In this document: positions 1-8,411 of the stretch, piece after piece
Layout: the number at the start of each line of letters is the position of its first letter
Numbering within the stretch: the first letter of the stretch is position 1
NCBI GenBank assembly: GCA_964202965.1
Contig: CAXNKG010000038.1
Location: 1 to 32,662 of the forward strand
Length of the DNA: 32,662 bases
Reading direction: 5' to 3'
Source of the DNA: CAXNKG01 sp964202965
GTDB lineage: Bacteria > Acidobacteriota > Vicinamibacteria > Vicinamibacterales > UBA2999
Program-made: the position numbers and the translations under genes
Notes under the pieces: model-generated
Told to the model about the DNA's origin: nothing
The model's database searches: none
The model's input: only the letters and a program-made list of their open reading frames with translations

Positions 1-137
1 CCATCCTGCGCACGGCCCGCTGCCGGTCCATCGAGACGCTCTGGCCGCTGCTGGGGCAATGCCTGCCGCGCTTCAGCGCCGATGAATGCCGGAACTATTT
101 CCGCCATTGCGGCTACACCGGTGCCGAACGTTTATGA
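1..137 (+). CDS. IS630-family transposase, C-terminal part (cut by window start)
   Basis: An open frame runs from base 3 to a TGA at 135-137 and gives 44 residues. It ends with the pattern ALW/TLW-PLLGQ-x-LPRFSADECRNYFRHCGY. This resembles the C-terminus of IS630-type DDE transposases, where a conserved 'EC-x-NY(F/L)-x-x-x-GY' stretch follows the catalytic domain. The DDE residues themselves lie before the window. The stop is only 8 nt from the stop of the convergent flavoprotein gene, so little room remains for a terminal inverted repeat and none was recognised. It is either the end of an intact element or a remnant, and the window cannot decide. Family assignment is from recalled motif similarity. 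Confidence 0.65.
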   Translation, partial: ILRTARCRSIETLWPLLGQCLPRFSADECRNYFRHCGYTGAERL

Positions 138-145
138 AAACTGCT

Positions 146-1243
146 TTAGAGTACCTCCCCAACCAGCGCATCGATCCGGTCGGCGATCGCCAGGCACGCC
201 GTGAGTCCTGGCGACTCGATGCCGGCCGCGTGAATCAATCGCGGGCACGCGGGATCGCGCTCAATCAGAAAATCCGCGAACGTCTGATCGGGAGGGTGTA
301 GCTTCGGCCGGATGCCGGTCGCACCCAGCCGGAGGTCGTCCATCTCGAGATCCGGCAGCAGCTCACGTGCCGGCTCGAGGAACGACTCCAGCGGAATCCG
401 GTTCGACTCGTAATCCTCCTTGCTGGCCTGGTACGCGGCCGTCGGCCCCAACGTCACATTTCCGCGCGTCGTCTTCGTCAGGTGCACGCCGAGGCCATGG
501 GTATGCGGCAGCGGATACACGGGGCCATTGATCAGCCCGCGCTTCGACGGCACCAACTCCGCGTACTCACCGCGGCACGGATAGATGCGATAGGGCGCTC
601 CGCCCAGCAGCCGGGAGACATCGTCAGCGTAGAGCCCGGCGGCGTTGACGACGGCGCCGGCGACCAGTGTTTCCGCCGGCGTTCGCAACGCGATGCCGTC
701 CGCCTGCGGGTGTGCCTCGATCACGCGGGTCCCCGCGAGTAGCGCGACGTCCGCGTCGACGCACAGACGGGCCAGCGTCCTGATGAATTCCTCGACTTCC
801 AGGATGCCAGTGCCAGGGGAGTACAGGGCGGCCGCTGCACGGACATGTGGTTCCCGGCTGCGGATAAAGGCCTGGTCCACGATTCGCAGGCCGACGGCGC
901 CATTGGCTTCACCGCGCGCCCGGAGCGCCTCGAGCGCATCGAACTCGCTGTCGTCCTGGATGACGATCAACTTGCCGCATCGCTGGTGGGGCACACCGTA
1001 CGTGTCACAGAACTCGTACAGGAGGCGTGCACCGTCTACGCACAGGCGGGCCTTCAATGAACCGGGGGGGTAGTAGATGCCGGCATGAATCACCTGGCTG
1101 TTGTGGGTGCTGGTGCCCATGCCTGGTTTCGGTTCGCGCTCCAGCACGCAGACGGTGCGGCCGCGTCGCGCGAGCCGGTTCGCGGCTGCGAGGCCGATGA
1201 CGCCCGCGCCGATGACCGCGACGTCTATGCGGGATGTCTCCAT
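146..1243 (-). CDS. L-2-hydroxyglutarate dehydrogenase/oxidase-like FAD-dependent oxidoreductase
   Basis: This 365-residue protein belongs to the DAO fold. The dinucleotide-binding motif is at residues 11-17 (IGAGVIG), followed by the acidic end of the second strand (VLERE). The stretch HNSQVIHAGIYYPPGSLKA and the 'RCGKLIV' segment are characteristic of LhgO/L2HGDH proteins, which oxidise L-2-hydroxyglutarate to 2-oxoglutarate and pass electrons to quinone or oxygen. It is shorter than E. coli LhgO (about 420 residues), as are many bacterial relatives. The ATG at 1243 was chosen because GAGG lies 5 nt upstream and the FAD motif starts straight after it; the longer frame would run into the divergent reductase gene. 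A -10-like TATACT (minus strand, 1291-1286) would give a leader of about 37 nt. The stop is 8 nt from the IS630 transposase stop. The exact substrate is inferred. Confidence 0.85.
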   Translation of the reverse strand: METSRIDVAVIGAGVIGLAAANRLARRGRTVCVLEREPKPGMGTSTHNSQVIHAGIYYPPGSLKARLCVDGARLLYEFCDTYGVPHQRCGKLIVIQDDSEFDALEALRARGEANGAVGLRIVDQAFIRSREPHVRAAAALYSPGTGILEVEEFIRTLARLCVDADVALLAGTRVIEAHPQADGIALRTPAETLVAGAVVNAAGLYADDVSRLLGGAPYRIYPCRGEYAELVPSKRGLINGPVYPLPHTHGLGVHLTKTTRGNVTLGPTAAYQASKEDYESNRIPLESFLEPARELLPDLEMDDLRLGATGIRPKLHPPDQTFADFLIERDPACPRLIHAAGIESPGLTACLAIADRIDALVGEVL

Positions 1244-1285
1244 GTCCTCAGATGAAAGTGGTACGATCGAACGTCGTGAACATCC

Positions 1286-1293
1286 AGTATAGG
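1286..1293. promoter_or_regulatory. Overlapping divergent -10 elements between lhgO-like and rmlD-like genes
   Basis: On the minus strand bases 1291-1286 read TATACT, and on the plus strand bases 1288-1293 read TATAGG, so the two hexamers share four bases. The plus copy ends 5 nt before the GTG of the reductase, so transcription would begin at or beside the start codon. The minus copy is 42 nt before the flavoprotein ATG and leaves room for its GAGG ribosome site. No convincing -35 is visible for either direction. Confidence 0.45.
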
Positions 1294-1298
1294 CTGCG

Positions 1299-2171
1299 GT
1301 GAACGATCGGGTCCTCGTGACAGGCGCTGCCGGCCGTCTCGGCGCCGCCATCGTGGACGCGTTCAGCGGGCGACATGTGATTCCGCACACGCGACAGTCG
1401 CTCGACATCACGGATCACGCCGCGGTCCGGCGCGCCGTCCGCGACGCCAGGCCGGGCGTCGTCATCAACTGCGCGGCCTTCAACTTCGTCGACGCGGCGC
1501 AGCAGCGCGTGGCGGAAGCGCTGGCGGTCAACGCGCTCGCGGTACGGGCGCTTGCGCGCGCGGCCGACGAGGCGGGTGCGACGTTTGTGCATTACGGTTC
1601 CGATTTCGTGTTCGACGGTACGGCCCGGGAGCCGTACACGGAGGAGGTGCCGCCCGCGCCGAGAAGCGCCTACGGAGGATCGAAGCTGCTGGGCGAGTGG
1701 CTCGCCCTCGACGCCGAGCGGGGCTTCGTGCTGCGGGTGGAAAGCCTGTTCGGCGCGCCGCGAGGGTGGTCCGGACGGCCCGGGTCGCTCGACCAGATCA
1801 TCGACGCGCTCGAGCAGCAGCGTCCGGTGCGTGTCTTCACCGATCGCGTGGTGTCGCCGAGTTACGTGCCTGACGTGGCGCAGGCGACGCGGCACCTCGT
1901 CGACTCGGCTGCGGCGCCGGGCCTGTATCACTGTGTCAACGCCGGACAGGCGACCTGGCTCGCCCTGGCAGAGGAAGCGGCGCGGTTGCTTGGCGTCGCG
2001 CCACGGCTCGAACCGGTCACCATGGACGCGCAGGCGCTGTCGGCGCCGCGTCCGAAATTCTGCGCGCTGGCCACCGACAAACTGTCAGCGGCTGGATTTC
2101 GGATGCCGGCCTGGAACGACGCGCTGGCGCGCTGGCTCGGCCGCCGCGCCCCTGGAGGCACGATACAATAG
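1299..2171 (+). CDS. RmlD-like SDR, nucleotide-sugar 4-keto reductase
   Basis: This 290-residue short-chain reductase starts at a GTG. The Rossmann motif GAAGRLG is at residues 9-15. The catalytic set is visible as S101 (in HYGSDFVFDG), Y125 and K129 (YGGSK). The 'SDFVFDG' and 'SPSYVPDVA' stretches are typical of the dTDP-4-dehydrorhamnose reductase (RmlD) family, which reduces the 4-keto group of a nucleotide-linked 6-deoxyhexose. The next gene is GDP-mannose 4,6-dehydratase, and no rmlA, rmlB or rmlC is in the window. The real substrate may therefore be GDP-4-keto-6-deoxymannose, making this an Rmd-like step; that is inference from context. No Shine-Dalgarno site precedes the GTG, and a -10-like TATAGG ends 5 nt upstream, suggesting a leaderless message. 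The stop (2169-2171) lies 9 nt before the ATG of the next gene. Confidence 0.82.
   Translation: MNDRVLVTGAAGRLGAAIVDAFSGRHVIPHTRQSLDITDHAAVRRAVRDARPGVVINCAAFNFVDAAQQRVAEALAVNALAVRALARAADEAGATFVHYGSDFVFDGTAREPYTEEVPPAPRSAYGGSKLLGEWLALDAERGFVLRVESLFGAPRGWSGRPGSLDQIIDALEQQRPVRVFTDRVVSPSYVPDVAQATRHLVDSAAAPGLYHCVNAGQATWLALAEEAARLLGVAPRLEPVTMDAQALSAPRPKFCALATDKLSAAGFRMPAWNDALARWLGRRAPGGTIQ
2164..2169 (+). promoter_or_regulatory. Possible -10 (TACAAT) for gmd inside the end of the upstream gene
   Basis: TACAAT matches the sigma70 -10 consensus at five of six positions and lies 11 nt before the gmd ATG at 2181. It overlaps the last codons and the stop of the reductase gene. No good -35 is seen. If used, the transcript leader would be only about 5 nt. 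Confidence 0.3.
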
Positions 2172-2180
2172 TTGGGTTTC

Positions 2181-3173
2181 ATGGCCAAAAAACGCGCGAT
2201 CATCACGGGAATTACCGGGCAGGACGGCTCGTATCTTGCTGAGCTGTTGCTGGACCAGGGCTACGAGGTCACGGGAGTCGTCCGGCGCCTGAGTGCGTCG
2301 AACAGCTGGCGGATCGAGCATCTGCTCGATCGGATTACGCTGCGCCCGGCGGACCTGCTCGACCAGCTGTCGCTCGTCCGCGTCATTCAGGACGTGCGGC
2401 CGCAGGAATTTTATAACCTCGCCGCGATGTCCTTCGTCCCGGCTTCGTGGGACCAGCCGATGCTCACGGGCGAGTACAACGCCCAGGGGGTGACACGGGT
2501 ACTGGAGGCGATTCGCCAGGTCGACACCTCGATCCGGTTATATCAGGCGTCGTCCAGTGAAATGTATGGCCGCGTGCGGGAAGTGCCGCAGACCGAGTCG
2601 ACGCCGTTCTACCCGCGGAGCCCGTACGGCGTGTCGAAGGTGTTCGGGCATTACATCACCGTGAACTATCGTGAGAGTTACGGCATCTTTGCGGTCTCGG
2701 GCATCCTGTTCAATCACGAGTCTCCCCGCCGCGGGATTGAGTTCGTGACGCGGAAGGTATCGGACGGTGTCGCCCGCATCAAGCTCGGACTGGCCGATCA
2801 TCTTGGCCTCGGTAATCTCGAGGCCTGCCGCGACTGGGGCTTTGCGGGCGATTACGTCCGCGCCATGTGGCTGATGCTGCAGCAGGAGAAGGCTGACGAC
2901 TACGTGATTGCCACCGGCGTTTCGCACTCGGTGCAGCAGCTGGTGGACACGGCGTTCAGTGTTGCCGGTCTGGATTGGAAGAAGTACGTCCGTGTTGACT
3001 CTGCCTTCCTGCGCCCGGCCGAGGTCGACCACCTCATTGGCGACGCGTCGAAGGCACGCCGTGTGCTTGGATGGGAACCGCAAGTGGGATTCGAGCAGCT
3101 CGTGAGGATGATGGTCGACGCGGACATGGCCCGCCTGTCAGCAAAGCCCACCCACATCGCTGCCGCGCGATAG
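2181..3173 (+). CDS. gmd: GDP-mannose 4,6-dehydratase
   Basis: This 330-residue extended SDR converts GDP-D-mannose to GDP-4-keto-6-deoxy-D-mannose, the entry point to GDP-fucose, GDP-rhamnose and related sugars of surface polysaccharides. Visible signatures are GITGQDGSYLAE (residues 10-21), YQASSSEMYG with S125/E127 (Ser replacing the usual Thr), Y149 and K153 in SPYGVSK, the NHESPRRG stretch, and GNLEACRDWGFAGDYV, which is diagnostic of Gmd. It is shorter than E. coli Gmd (about 370 residues) but like many other bacterial copies. The ATG at 2181 is preferred over a TTG at 2172, because that TTG directly abuts the previous stop and the Rossmann strand starts at the ATG. It sits between an RmlD-like reductase and a nucleotide-sugar dehydrogenase, probably as one operon. 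Confidence 0.93.
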   Translation: MAKKRAIITGITGQDGSYLAELLLDQGYEVTGVVRRLSASNSWRIEHLLDRITLRPADLLDQLSLVRVIQDVRPQEFYNLAAMSFVPASWDQPMLTGEYNAQGVTRVLEAIRQVDTSIRLYQASSSEMYGRVREVPQTESTPFYPRSPYGVSKVFGHYITVNYRESYGIFAVSGILFNHESPRRGIEFVTRKVSDGVARIKLGLADHLGLGNLEACRDWGFAGDYVRAMWLMLQQEKADDYVIATGVSHSVQQLVDTAFSVAGLDWKKYVRVDSAFLRPAEVDHLIGDASKARRVLGWEPQVGFEQLVRMMVDADMARLSAKPTHIAAAR

Positions 3174-3189
3174 GACGGCACGAAGACAC

Positions 3190-4482
3190 ATGCCGCAGCT
3201 GAAAGACAGGATTCGGAACCGGACCGCCCGGGTCGGCATCATCGGCCTCGGATACGTGGGCCTGCCCCTGGCCGTGGAATTCGCCAGGAACGGCTTCGAC
3301 GTCACCGGATTTGACGTCGATACTTCGAAAGTCAGCGACATCAACGCCGGCCGGAGCTACATCCTCGATGTGAAGACCGAGGACGTCGCGGCCGCGGTCA
3401 AAGCAGGGAAGTTCCGCGCCACCACCGACATGTCGTCGCTGGAAGACATGGACGCGATTGACATCTGTGTCCCCACACCCCTGCGCAAGACCAAGGATCC
3501 CGACCTGTCCTACGTCGTGCAGGCCGTGGACGCAGTCAAGGCGCACATCAAGCCGGGTCAACTGGTGATTCTCGAGTCGACCACCTATCCGGGCACGACA
3601 GATGAAGTCGTGCGCCCGGCGCTCGAGGAGAATGGCCTCCGGGCGGGTGTCGACTTCTACCTGGCGTTTTCGCCCGAGCGCGTTGACCCCGGCAACGAAT
3701 CATTCGGCACGCGGTCGATTCCGAAGGTCGTCGGCGGGTGCAACCGCGAGAGCACCGAACTGGCGGCCGCCCTGTACGGCTCGATCATTGACACCGTCGT
3801 CCCGGTGAGCTCGACGCAGGTCGCCGAGATGGTCAAGCTGCTCGAGAACACCTTCCGGGCGGTGAACATCGGACTCGTGAACGAGATGGCGCTGATGTCG
3901 CATCGGATGAACCTCGACGTGTGGGAAGTCATCGACGCCGCGAGCACCAAGCCGTTCGGGTTCATGCCGTTCTATCCGGGCCCCGGTCTCGGCGGTCACT
4001 GCATCCCCATCGACCCGTTCTATCTCTCATGGAAGGCGCGGCAGAACGGGTTCGAATGCCGGTTCATCGAGCTGGCTGGGCATGTCAACAGCTCCATGCC
4101 CGAATACGTCGTCGAGCGGGTGGCTGAGGCGCTCAATACGCAGAAGAAGGCGATCAACGGGTCGAACATTCACGTCTTCGGCGTCGCCTATAAGAAGGAC
4201 GTGAGCGACGTGCGCGAGTCACCGGCACTCGATGTCCTCGAATTGCTCAGTCGGCGCGGGGCGTCGATCGGCTACACGGATCCGTACGTACCGACGCTCA
4301 AACACCTGGATCAGAACCTCCGCTCCATTGCGGAGGACGCGGTGGACGGCGTCGACTGCGTCATCATCTGCACGAATCACAAGGTGTTCGATTACGATCG
4401 CATGGCGAAGCGTTTCCCGCTGGTGGTCGATACCCGCAACGCGTTGAAGGGCGTGGCGGGAGACCACATCTTCCGACTCTAG
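3190..4482 (+). CDS. Nucleotide-sugar 6-dehydrogenase (WbpA/WecC/TviB-type)
   Basis: This 430-residue enzyme of the UDP-glucose/GDP-mannose dehydrogenase family oxidises C6 of a nucleotide sugar to a uronic acid using two NAD+. The N-terminal NAD motif is GLGYVG (residues 19-24). Other visible motifs are ESTTYPGTTDEV (129-140), FSPERVDPG (160-168), K216 in EMVKLLENTFRAVN, and the catalytic cysteine C271 in GGHCIPIDP. The C-terminal domain carries VFGVAYKKDVSDVRESPALDVLELL. The pattern is closer to UDP-GlcNAc/ManNAc-type dehydrogenases than to UDP-glucose ones, but the substrate is inferred. It follows gmd by 16 nt in the same operon. Its TAG stop overlaps, within the palindrome CTAG, the stop of the convergent O-antigen-ligase gene. 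Confidence 0.88.
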   Translation: MPQLKDRIRNRTARVGIIGLGYVGLPLAVEFARNGFDVTGFDVDTSKVSDINAGRSYILDVKTEDVAAAVKAGKFRATTDMSSLEDMDAIDICVPTPLRKTKDPDLSYVVQAVDAVKAHIKPGQLVILESTTYPGTTDEVVRPALEENGLRAGVDFYLAFSPERVDPGNESFGTRSIPKVVGGCNRESTELAAALYGSIIDTVVPVSSTQVAEMVKLLENTFRAVNIGLVNEMALMSHRMNLDVWEVIDAASTKPFGFMPFYPGPGLGGHCIPIDPFYLSWKARQNGFECRFIELAGHVNSSMPEYVVERVAEALNTQKKAINGSNIHVFGVAYKKDVSDVRESPALDVLELLSRRGASIGYTDPYVPTLKHLDQNLRSIAEDAVDGVDCVIICTNHKVFDYDRMAKRFPLVVDTRNALKGVAGDHIFRL

Positions 4483-6380
4483 CGGCCAGCCTCCGACAGC
4501 GGAATCCAGCGGGCGTCGGCGACCATCGCGGCGATAGGCCGCATGGCCCGCCGCCGGCCGAGGCGCACTTCCTGTTCCCACCACTGGTTCACGCGAAAAT
4601 CCACCCGCTGGAACGGGACTGACGCGGCCTGCCTGACCGGGATGTCGTAGGTGAACCAGCGGTCCGAGGGCACCTCGCGGCGGTCGACCACACGGCCTGC
4701 CACGGACGTTTCCAGCACCAGCGGCCGACCGGCCTGACGCTCCTGCGGCGCCCGCACCTGGAGATGCAGAAACCCCGTCTCATTGGGCACATACGTGACC
4801 GCGTGGCGGACCATCGGCCGGTACGTCGTGCCGTCGTCCGTCACCGGCTGGTGGAATCCGTACTCACGCGGCGGTTCTGACGGACCGCGCGCGTACGCGG
4901 CGGCGGCCGAGATGACTCCCGCCGCGACGGCCGCCGCGGCGATCCAGGCAGGCAGGCGATGTCTACCCGCCACGGGGCCGACGCCAGCCCCCGCCACCGT
5001 ACCGGCCGCGATCCAGAAGGGAAGCGCCGCCTCGGGGACCAGCAGCGGGTGGCCGGTCACGCAGGTCGTCAGGTATCCAACGACTCCCGCGTACAGCCCG
5101 AGGTGCTCCGGGCCGGATTGGCGCGCCGCCTTCCAGCCGCGGCGCACGACGATGACGACCAGCCAGACGAACAGCGCTCCACCGGCGACGCCAAGTTCCG
5201 CGAACTGCTGCACGAAATAGTTGTGGGCGTTCTCGTTGCCGTAGAGCGTTCGCAGCTCCTCGGACATGAACTCCGGCGACCGGTCGAAGTAGCGCCCGAC
5301 GCCGACGCCAGAGAGGGGCGCGGACGCGAACATGCGGGCGCTCGTCGCGAGGAACTGTGAGCGGAGCTGCGCCGACCTCGCGGTGCTGCCCTTGTCGCCC
5401 CCGCGCCAGTCACTGGCAATCGTGCCCGCCAGGAGGACGGCGGCGAGAAGTCCGACGACGGCGGCGACCTGCTTCGGCGTCGGTGGCCATCGCCGCTGGC
5501 CGATCGCCATGACGAGCGCTCCGACCGTGACGGCGAGGTATGCCGATCTCGAGCCGGTGAACCAGATGGCAATGCCGATGACCGCCAGGGAGGCGATGGC
5601 CGTCACGCGGTGGGCGGTCGACAGGATCGCGATCCCCGTCGCGGTGATCGCGACGAGGGCGTACCAGGAACCGGCGGCATTCAGATCCGCGATGTGCAGC
5701 GCGAAGCGTTCGCCTGTCGCGTAGCGCGCCAGGAACGCCGTCGCGTAGCCGGCGGCGGCCCACTCCCGCGCGATGGCGATGAGGGTGGCGACCGCGAGTC
5801 CCGCGGCCGCCGCGACGCAGGTCCACGCGAGCCGGCGGACGAGACCAGGGTCGTCTCTCGTCAGGCCGGCGGCGGCGAGGAACAGGCCGATCCCCGTTGT
5901 CGCCTGCAGCAGTACCCAGGTTTCCGGTTCAGGGCTCGAGAAGACCAGGTGATCCGATGGAATCGCGTGAAACAGAAACGGCACGAGGGCCGTCGCCGGG
6001 ACGCCTGCCGCCGACGACACGACGAGGCCGACCCACGATCCCGCGATCGCCATGGCGTAGAGCGCGGCCGGAATGACGAGCGTCCGCGGCCACGGCTGCC
6101 GGGAGAGCGGGTGCCAGAGCGAGAGCAGCCAGACAGCGCCGAAGGCTGCGGCGAACAGTTCGGCGCCTCGCGCCGGCGCCGGGGCAAGTAGCGCTCCTGC
6201 GGGTGTCACTGCGATGGTCGCGACAAGACCGAGTGAGGGCCGCCACACGGTGAGGGCCGCAATGACACCAGCCGCCGCCAGCGCCGTGAACGGGACTTCC
6301 GGGGCTTGTGCCGCGACCGCCACCCACCAGGCCAGCGCCGTGCCCGCCAGGACGCGGAGTGCCATCGCGGCGACGGTCAC
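4479..6380 (-). CDS. O-antigen ligase / Wzy-like polytopic membrane protein
   Basis: About 633 residues with many hydrophobic segments through roughly residue 485, then a soluble C-terminal domain of about 140 residues (from GPSEPPREYG on) that probably lies on the periplasmic side. The Wzy_C/O-antigen-ligase core is recognisable from the 'WFTGSRSAYLAV' helix, 'LSGVGVGRYFDRSP', and 'NENAHNYFVQQFAELGVAGG', where the His and the following helix are typical of WaaL/Wzy proteins. Such proteins join or polymerise lipid-linked glycans at the outer face of the inner membrane. The GTG at 6380 overlaps the methyltransferase stop as GTGA, indicating translational coupling; an ATG at 6365 is an alternative start. 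Upstream frame beyond 6380 is antisense to the methyltransferase and was excluded. Ligase versus polymerase cannot be told from the sequence. Confidence 0.82.
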   Translation of the reverse strand: MTVAAMALRVLAGTALAWWVAVAAQAPEVPFTALAAAGVIAALTVWRPSLGLVATIAVTPAGALLAPAPARGAELFAAAFGAVWLLSLWHPLSRQPWPRTLVIPAALYAMAIAGSWVGLVVSSAAGVPATALVPFLFHAIPSDHLVFSSPEPETWVLLQATTGIGLFLAAAGLTRDDPGLVRRLAWTCVAAAAGLAVATLIAIAREWAAAGYATAFLARYATGERFALHIADLNAAGSWYALVAITATGIAILSTAHRVTAIASLAVIGIAIWFTGSRSAYLAVTVGALVMAIGQRRWPPTPKQVAAVVGLLAAVLLAGTIASDWRGGDKGSTARSAQLRSQFLATSARMFASAPLSGVGVGRYFDRSPEFMSEELRTLYGNENAHNYFVQQFAELGVAGGALFVWLVVIVVRRGWKAARQSGPEHLGLYAGVVGYLTTCVTGHPLLVPEAALPFWIAAGTVAGAGVGPVAGRHRLPAWIAAAAVAAGVISAAAAYARGPSEPPREYGFHQPVTDDGTTYRPMVRHAVTYVPNETGFLHLQVRAPQERQAGRPLVLETSVAGRVVDRREVPSDRWFTYDIPVRQAASVPFQRVDFRVNQWWEQEVRLGRRRAMRPIAAMVADARWIPLSEAGR

Positions 6381-7627
6381 GCCCGTCGTCCGACTGCCGC
6401 GTAATCCAACCAGGTGAAGAGCAGATTGTTGAGCCGCTCGACGTTCGCGTTCAGCGTATTGATGGATTCGCCGAGCGACGGCGTCGGTGGCATGGGCTGG
6501 AGCTTGTCGCTGTCGGGGTACGGGGCGCTGTAGGTGATCTCCACGCGCTGGAAACCGGACGCAACGAGCAGGTACTGGAGCGTGTCGGGGTGGATAGGAC
6601 GGACGTGCGTGATGTCCCGGATATAGCTCTCGAAGAACGCGAACCAGCATGCCGGGTTGATGGTCTCGAGCACGATCGGTGCCCCCGGGCGCAACTTGTC
6701 GAACGCCACGTCCAGGAGCGCCATCAGATATCGCGGTTCGAGGTGCTCGACGACCTGTGCCGCGAACAGGCCGCCGAGCGAACCGTCGGGCTGGGCTCGC
6801 AGGTACGTCAGCGCGTCGGCCTCCCGTACATCGAGGCCGTGACCGCGGCAGACCTCCACCATGGCCGCGTTGATATCGATGCCCCGCGCGGCGACGCCCT
6901 GATCCCGGAGGAGGCGCAGGAACTCGCCACGTCCGCACCCGATGTCGAGTACGTCCCTGGCCCCGGCAAAGACGGGCAGGTACTCAGACACGCGGCGGCG
7001 GATGTCTTCGGGCGCGCCGCGAAAGCGATCTTCGAAACCGACGTACTTGTGACTGTCGAGCGCGTCCATAGCGGGCAGCGGACCACGCTGGGGCTGCGCG
7101 AGCGCCGCCGGCTCTGTCCCTGCGGCAGCGAGCCGGCTGACCTCGCGCTTCAGGTTCTGGGCCGCCATCTGGAGGACGCTGAGCGACGTGCGGATCTCAT
7201 CATGCGACGCGGCCACGGACTGGACAGTCGTCGTCATCCGTTGCTGCCACGCCGTCAGCGCGTCACGCTGCCGCGCGAGGTCCGCAGCGAGGTCCTCACG
7301 TTGCTGCCGCGCCTCCTCACGTTGCCGCCGCACGTCCTCGACGGCTGACTCCACCATCCTGCGGGACCAGTCGTTGGCTTCGGCGTTGGCGTGATGCGCC
7401 TGCACATCGACCAGTGCGTTTCGATTCAGGTGTTCGACGACGGCCGCATTGAACTCCTGCTGGCGGAACAGCAGGCGCACAAGCATGCCCCGAACCCGCT
7501 CGGCCACGACGCCGCGCCAGCCGTTCCGCGGTCCTGGCGCCGTCAGGTCGTACAGGCTGTTGAGACGTTCGAGCTGCTGGCGATCGGGCGGGGGCGCCGG
7601 TCGCGGAGGCGGCGGGTTGTCGCTCAT
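6377..7627 (-). CDS. SAM-dependent methyltransferase with N-terminal coiled coil
   Basis: This protein has 416 residues. A proline-rich start (residues 4-14) and a helical region lead to a charged coiled coil at about 85-170 (RRQREEARQQREDLAADLARQRDAL in outline). A class I methyltransferase domain follows at about 195-400. Motif I is VLDIGCGRGEFL (226-237), the acidic residue after the second strand is in GIDIN (D251), and motif IV is near AAQVVEHLEP. A membrane- or partner-binding coiled coil on a methyltransferase beside an O-antigen-ligase-type gene recalls WbdD-like chain terminators, which methylate the glycan end, but no kinase domain is present. It lies 4 nt after thiG and overlaps the ligase gene by 4 nt, so it belongs to the thiS-thiG operon. 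Methylation of a surface glycan is inference from context. Confidence 0.82.
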   Translation of the reverse strand: MSDNPPPPRPAPPPDRQQLERLNSLYDLTAPGPRNGWRGVVAERVRGMLVRLLFRQQEFNAAVVEHLNRNALVDVQAHHANAEANDWSRRMVESAVEDVRRQREEARQQREDLAADLARQRDALTAWQQRMTTTVQSVAASHDEIRTSLSVLQMAAQNLKREVSRLAAAGTEPAALAQPQRGPLPAMDALDSHKYVGFEDRFRGAPEDIRRRVSEYLPVFAGARDVLDIGCGRGEFLRLLRDQGVAARGIDINAAMVEVCRGHGLDVREADALTYLRAQPDGSLGGLFAAQVVEHLEPRYLMALLDVAFDKLRPGAPIVLETINPACWFAFFESYIRDITHVRPIHPDTLQYLLVASGFQRVEITYSAPYPDSDKLQPMPPTPSLGESINTLNANVERLNNLLFTWLDYAAVGRRA

Positions 7628-7631
7628 GGCC

Positions 7632-8411
7632 TCAGCGGGTGACGACGCCGTCGACGGGACTGCTCGCCGTCGCGTACATCTTCTGCGGGATACGGCCCGC
7701 CAGATACGCCATGCGGCCCGCGATCACCGCGTGCTTCATGGCCTCGGCCATCACCGCGGGCTCCCGGGCTCCGGCTATCGCCGTGTTCATCAGTACGCCG
7801 TCCGCGCCAAGCTCCATTGCCACCGCGGCGTCCGACGCGGTGCCGACGCCGGCATCGACGATGAGCGGTACTCGGATGAACTCGCGGATGATACGGATGT
7901 TGTTCGGATTCTGGATGCCCAGGCCGGACCCGATCGGTGCGCCCAGCGGCATGACGGCGGCGGCGCCCGCCTCTTCGAGCTTCCGGCAGACGATAGGATC
8001 GTCGTTGGTGTACGGCAGGACGACGAAGCCGTCGCGCACGAGGACCCGCGTCGCCTCCAGGAGTGCCTCGCTGTCGGGGAAGAGCGTGCGCTCGTCGCCG
8101 ATCACTTCGAGCTTGACCCAGTTCGAGAGCCCTGCCTCGCGGGCGAGATGCGCCGTCCTGATCGCATCATCGGCCGTGTAACACCCCGCGGTGTTCGGCA
8201 GAATGAAGATCGTCTTCGTGTCGATGTAATCGAGCAGCGATTCACGCGACCGGTCGGTGATGTTGACGCGACGCACCGCCACCGTCACCATCTCGGTGCC
8301 CGATGCGGCATGCGCCTGCGCCATCACGGCATGCGATGGATACTTCCCGGTTCCGACGATCAAACGGGAGGTGAACCGGCGGCCGGCGATGACGAGAGCA
8401 GTGTCGTTCAT
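7632..8411 (-). CDS. thiG: Thiazole synthase ThiG
   Basis: This 259-residue TIM-barrel enzyme forms the thiazole phosphate of thiamine from deoxyxylulose 5-phosphate, ThiS-thiocarboxylate and dehydroglycine. Recognised features are SRLIVGTGKY (15-24), EMVTVAVRRVN (40-50), LPNTAGCYTADDAI, the Schiff-base lysine K100 in WVKLEVIGD, PYTNDDP, PLGAPIGSGLGIQNP (155-169), VDAGVGTASDAA and GADGVLMNTAIAGA. Length is normal for the family (about 255-265). The ATG overlaps the thiS stop as ATGA, so the two are translated together. No thiH, thiO, thiF, thiC or thiE is in the window; the flavoprotein at 146-1243 looks like LhgO rather than ThiO. Confidence 0.96.
   Translation of the reverse strand: MNDTALVIAGRRFTSRLIVGTGKYPSHAVMAQAHAASGTEMVTVAVRRVNITDRSRESLLDYIDTKTIFILPNTAGCYTADDAIRTAHLAREAGLSNWVKLEVIGDERTLFPDSEALLEATRVLVRDGFVVLPYTNDDPIVCRKLEEAGAAAVMPLGAPIGSGLGIQNPNNIRIIREFIRVPLIVDAGVGTASDAAVAMELGADGVLMNTAIAGAREPAVMAEAMKHAVIAGRMAYLAGRIPQKMYATASSPVDGVVTR

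Noticed and set aside
146..1243. Glycine oxidase ThiO to go with thiS and thiG
   Set aside because: The HNSQVIHAGIYY and RCGKLIV segments fit LhgO-type enzymes, and the gene is not in the thi operon.
6381..6938. N-terminal extension of the O-antigen-ligase-like protein
   Set aside because: It is an Arg/Pro-rich frame over the methyltransferase gene on the same strand; the GTGA overlap marks the real start.
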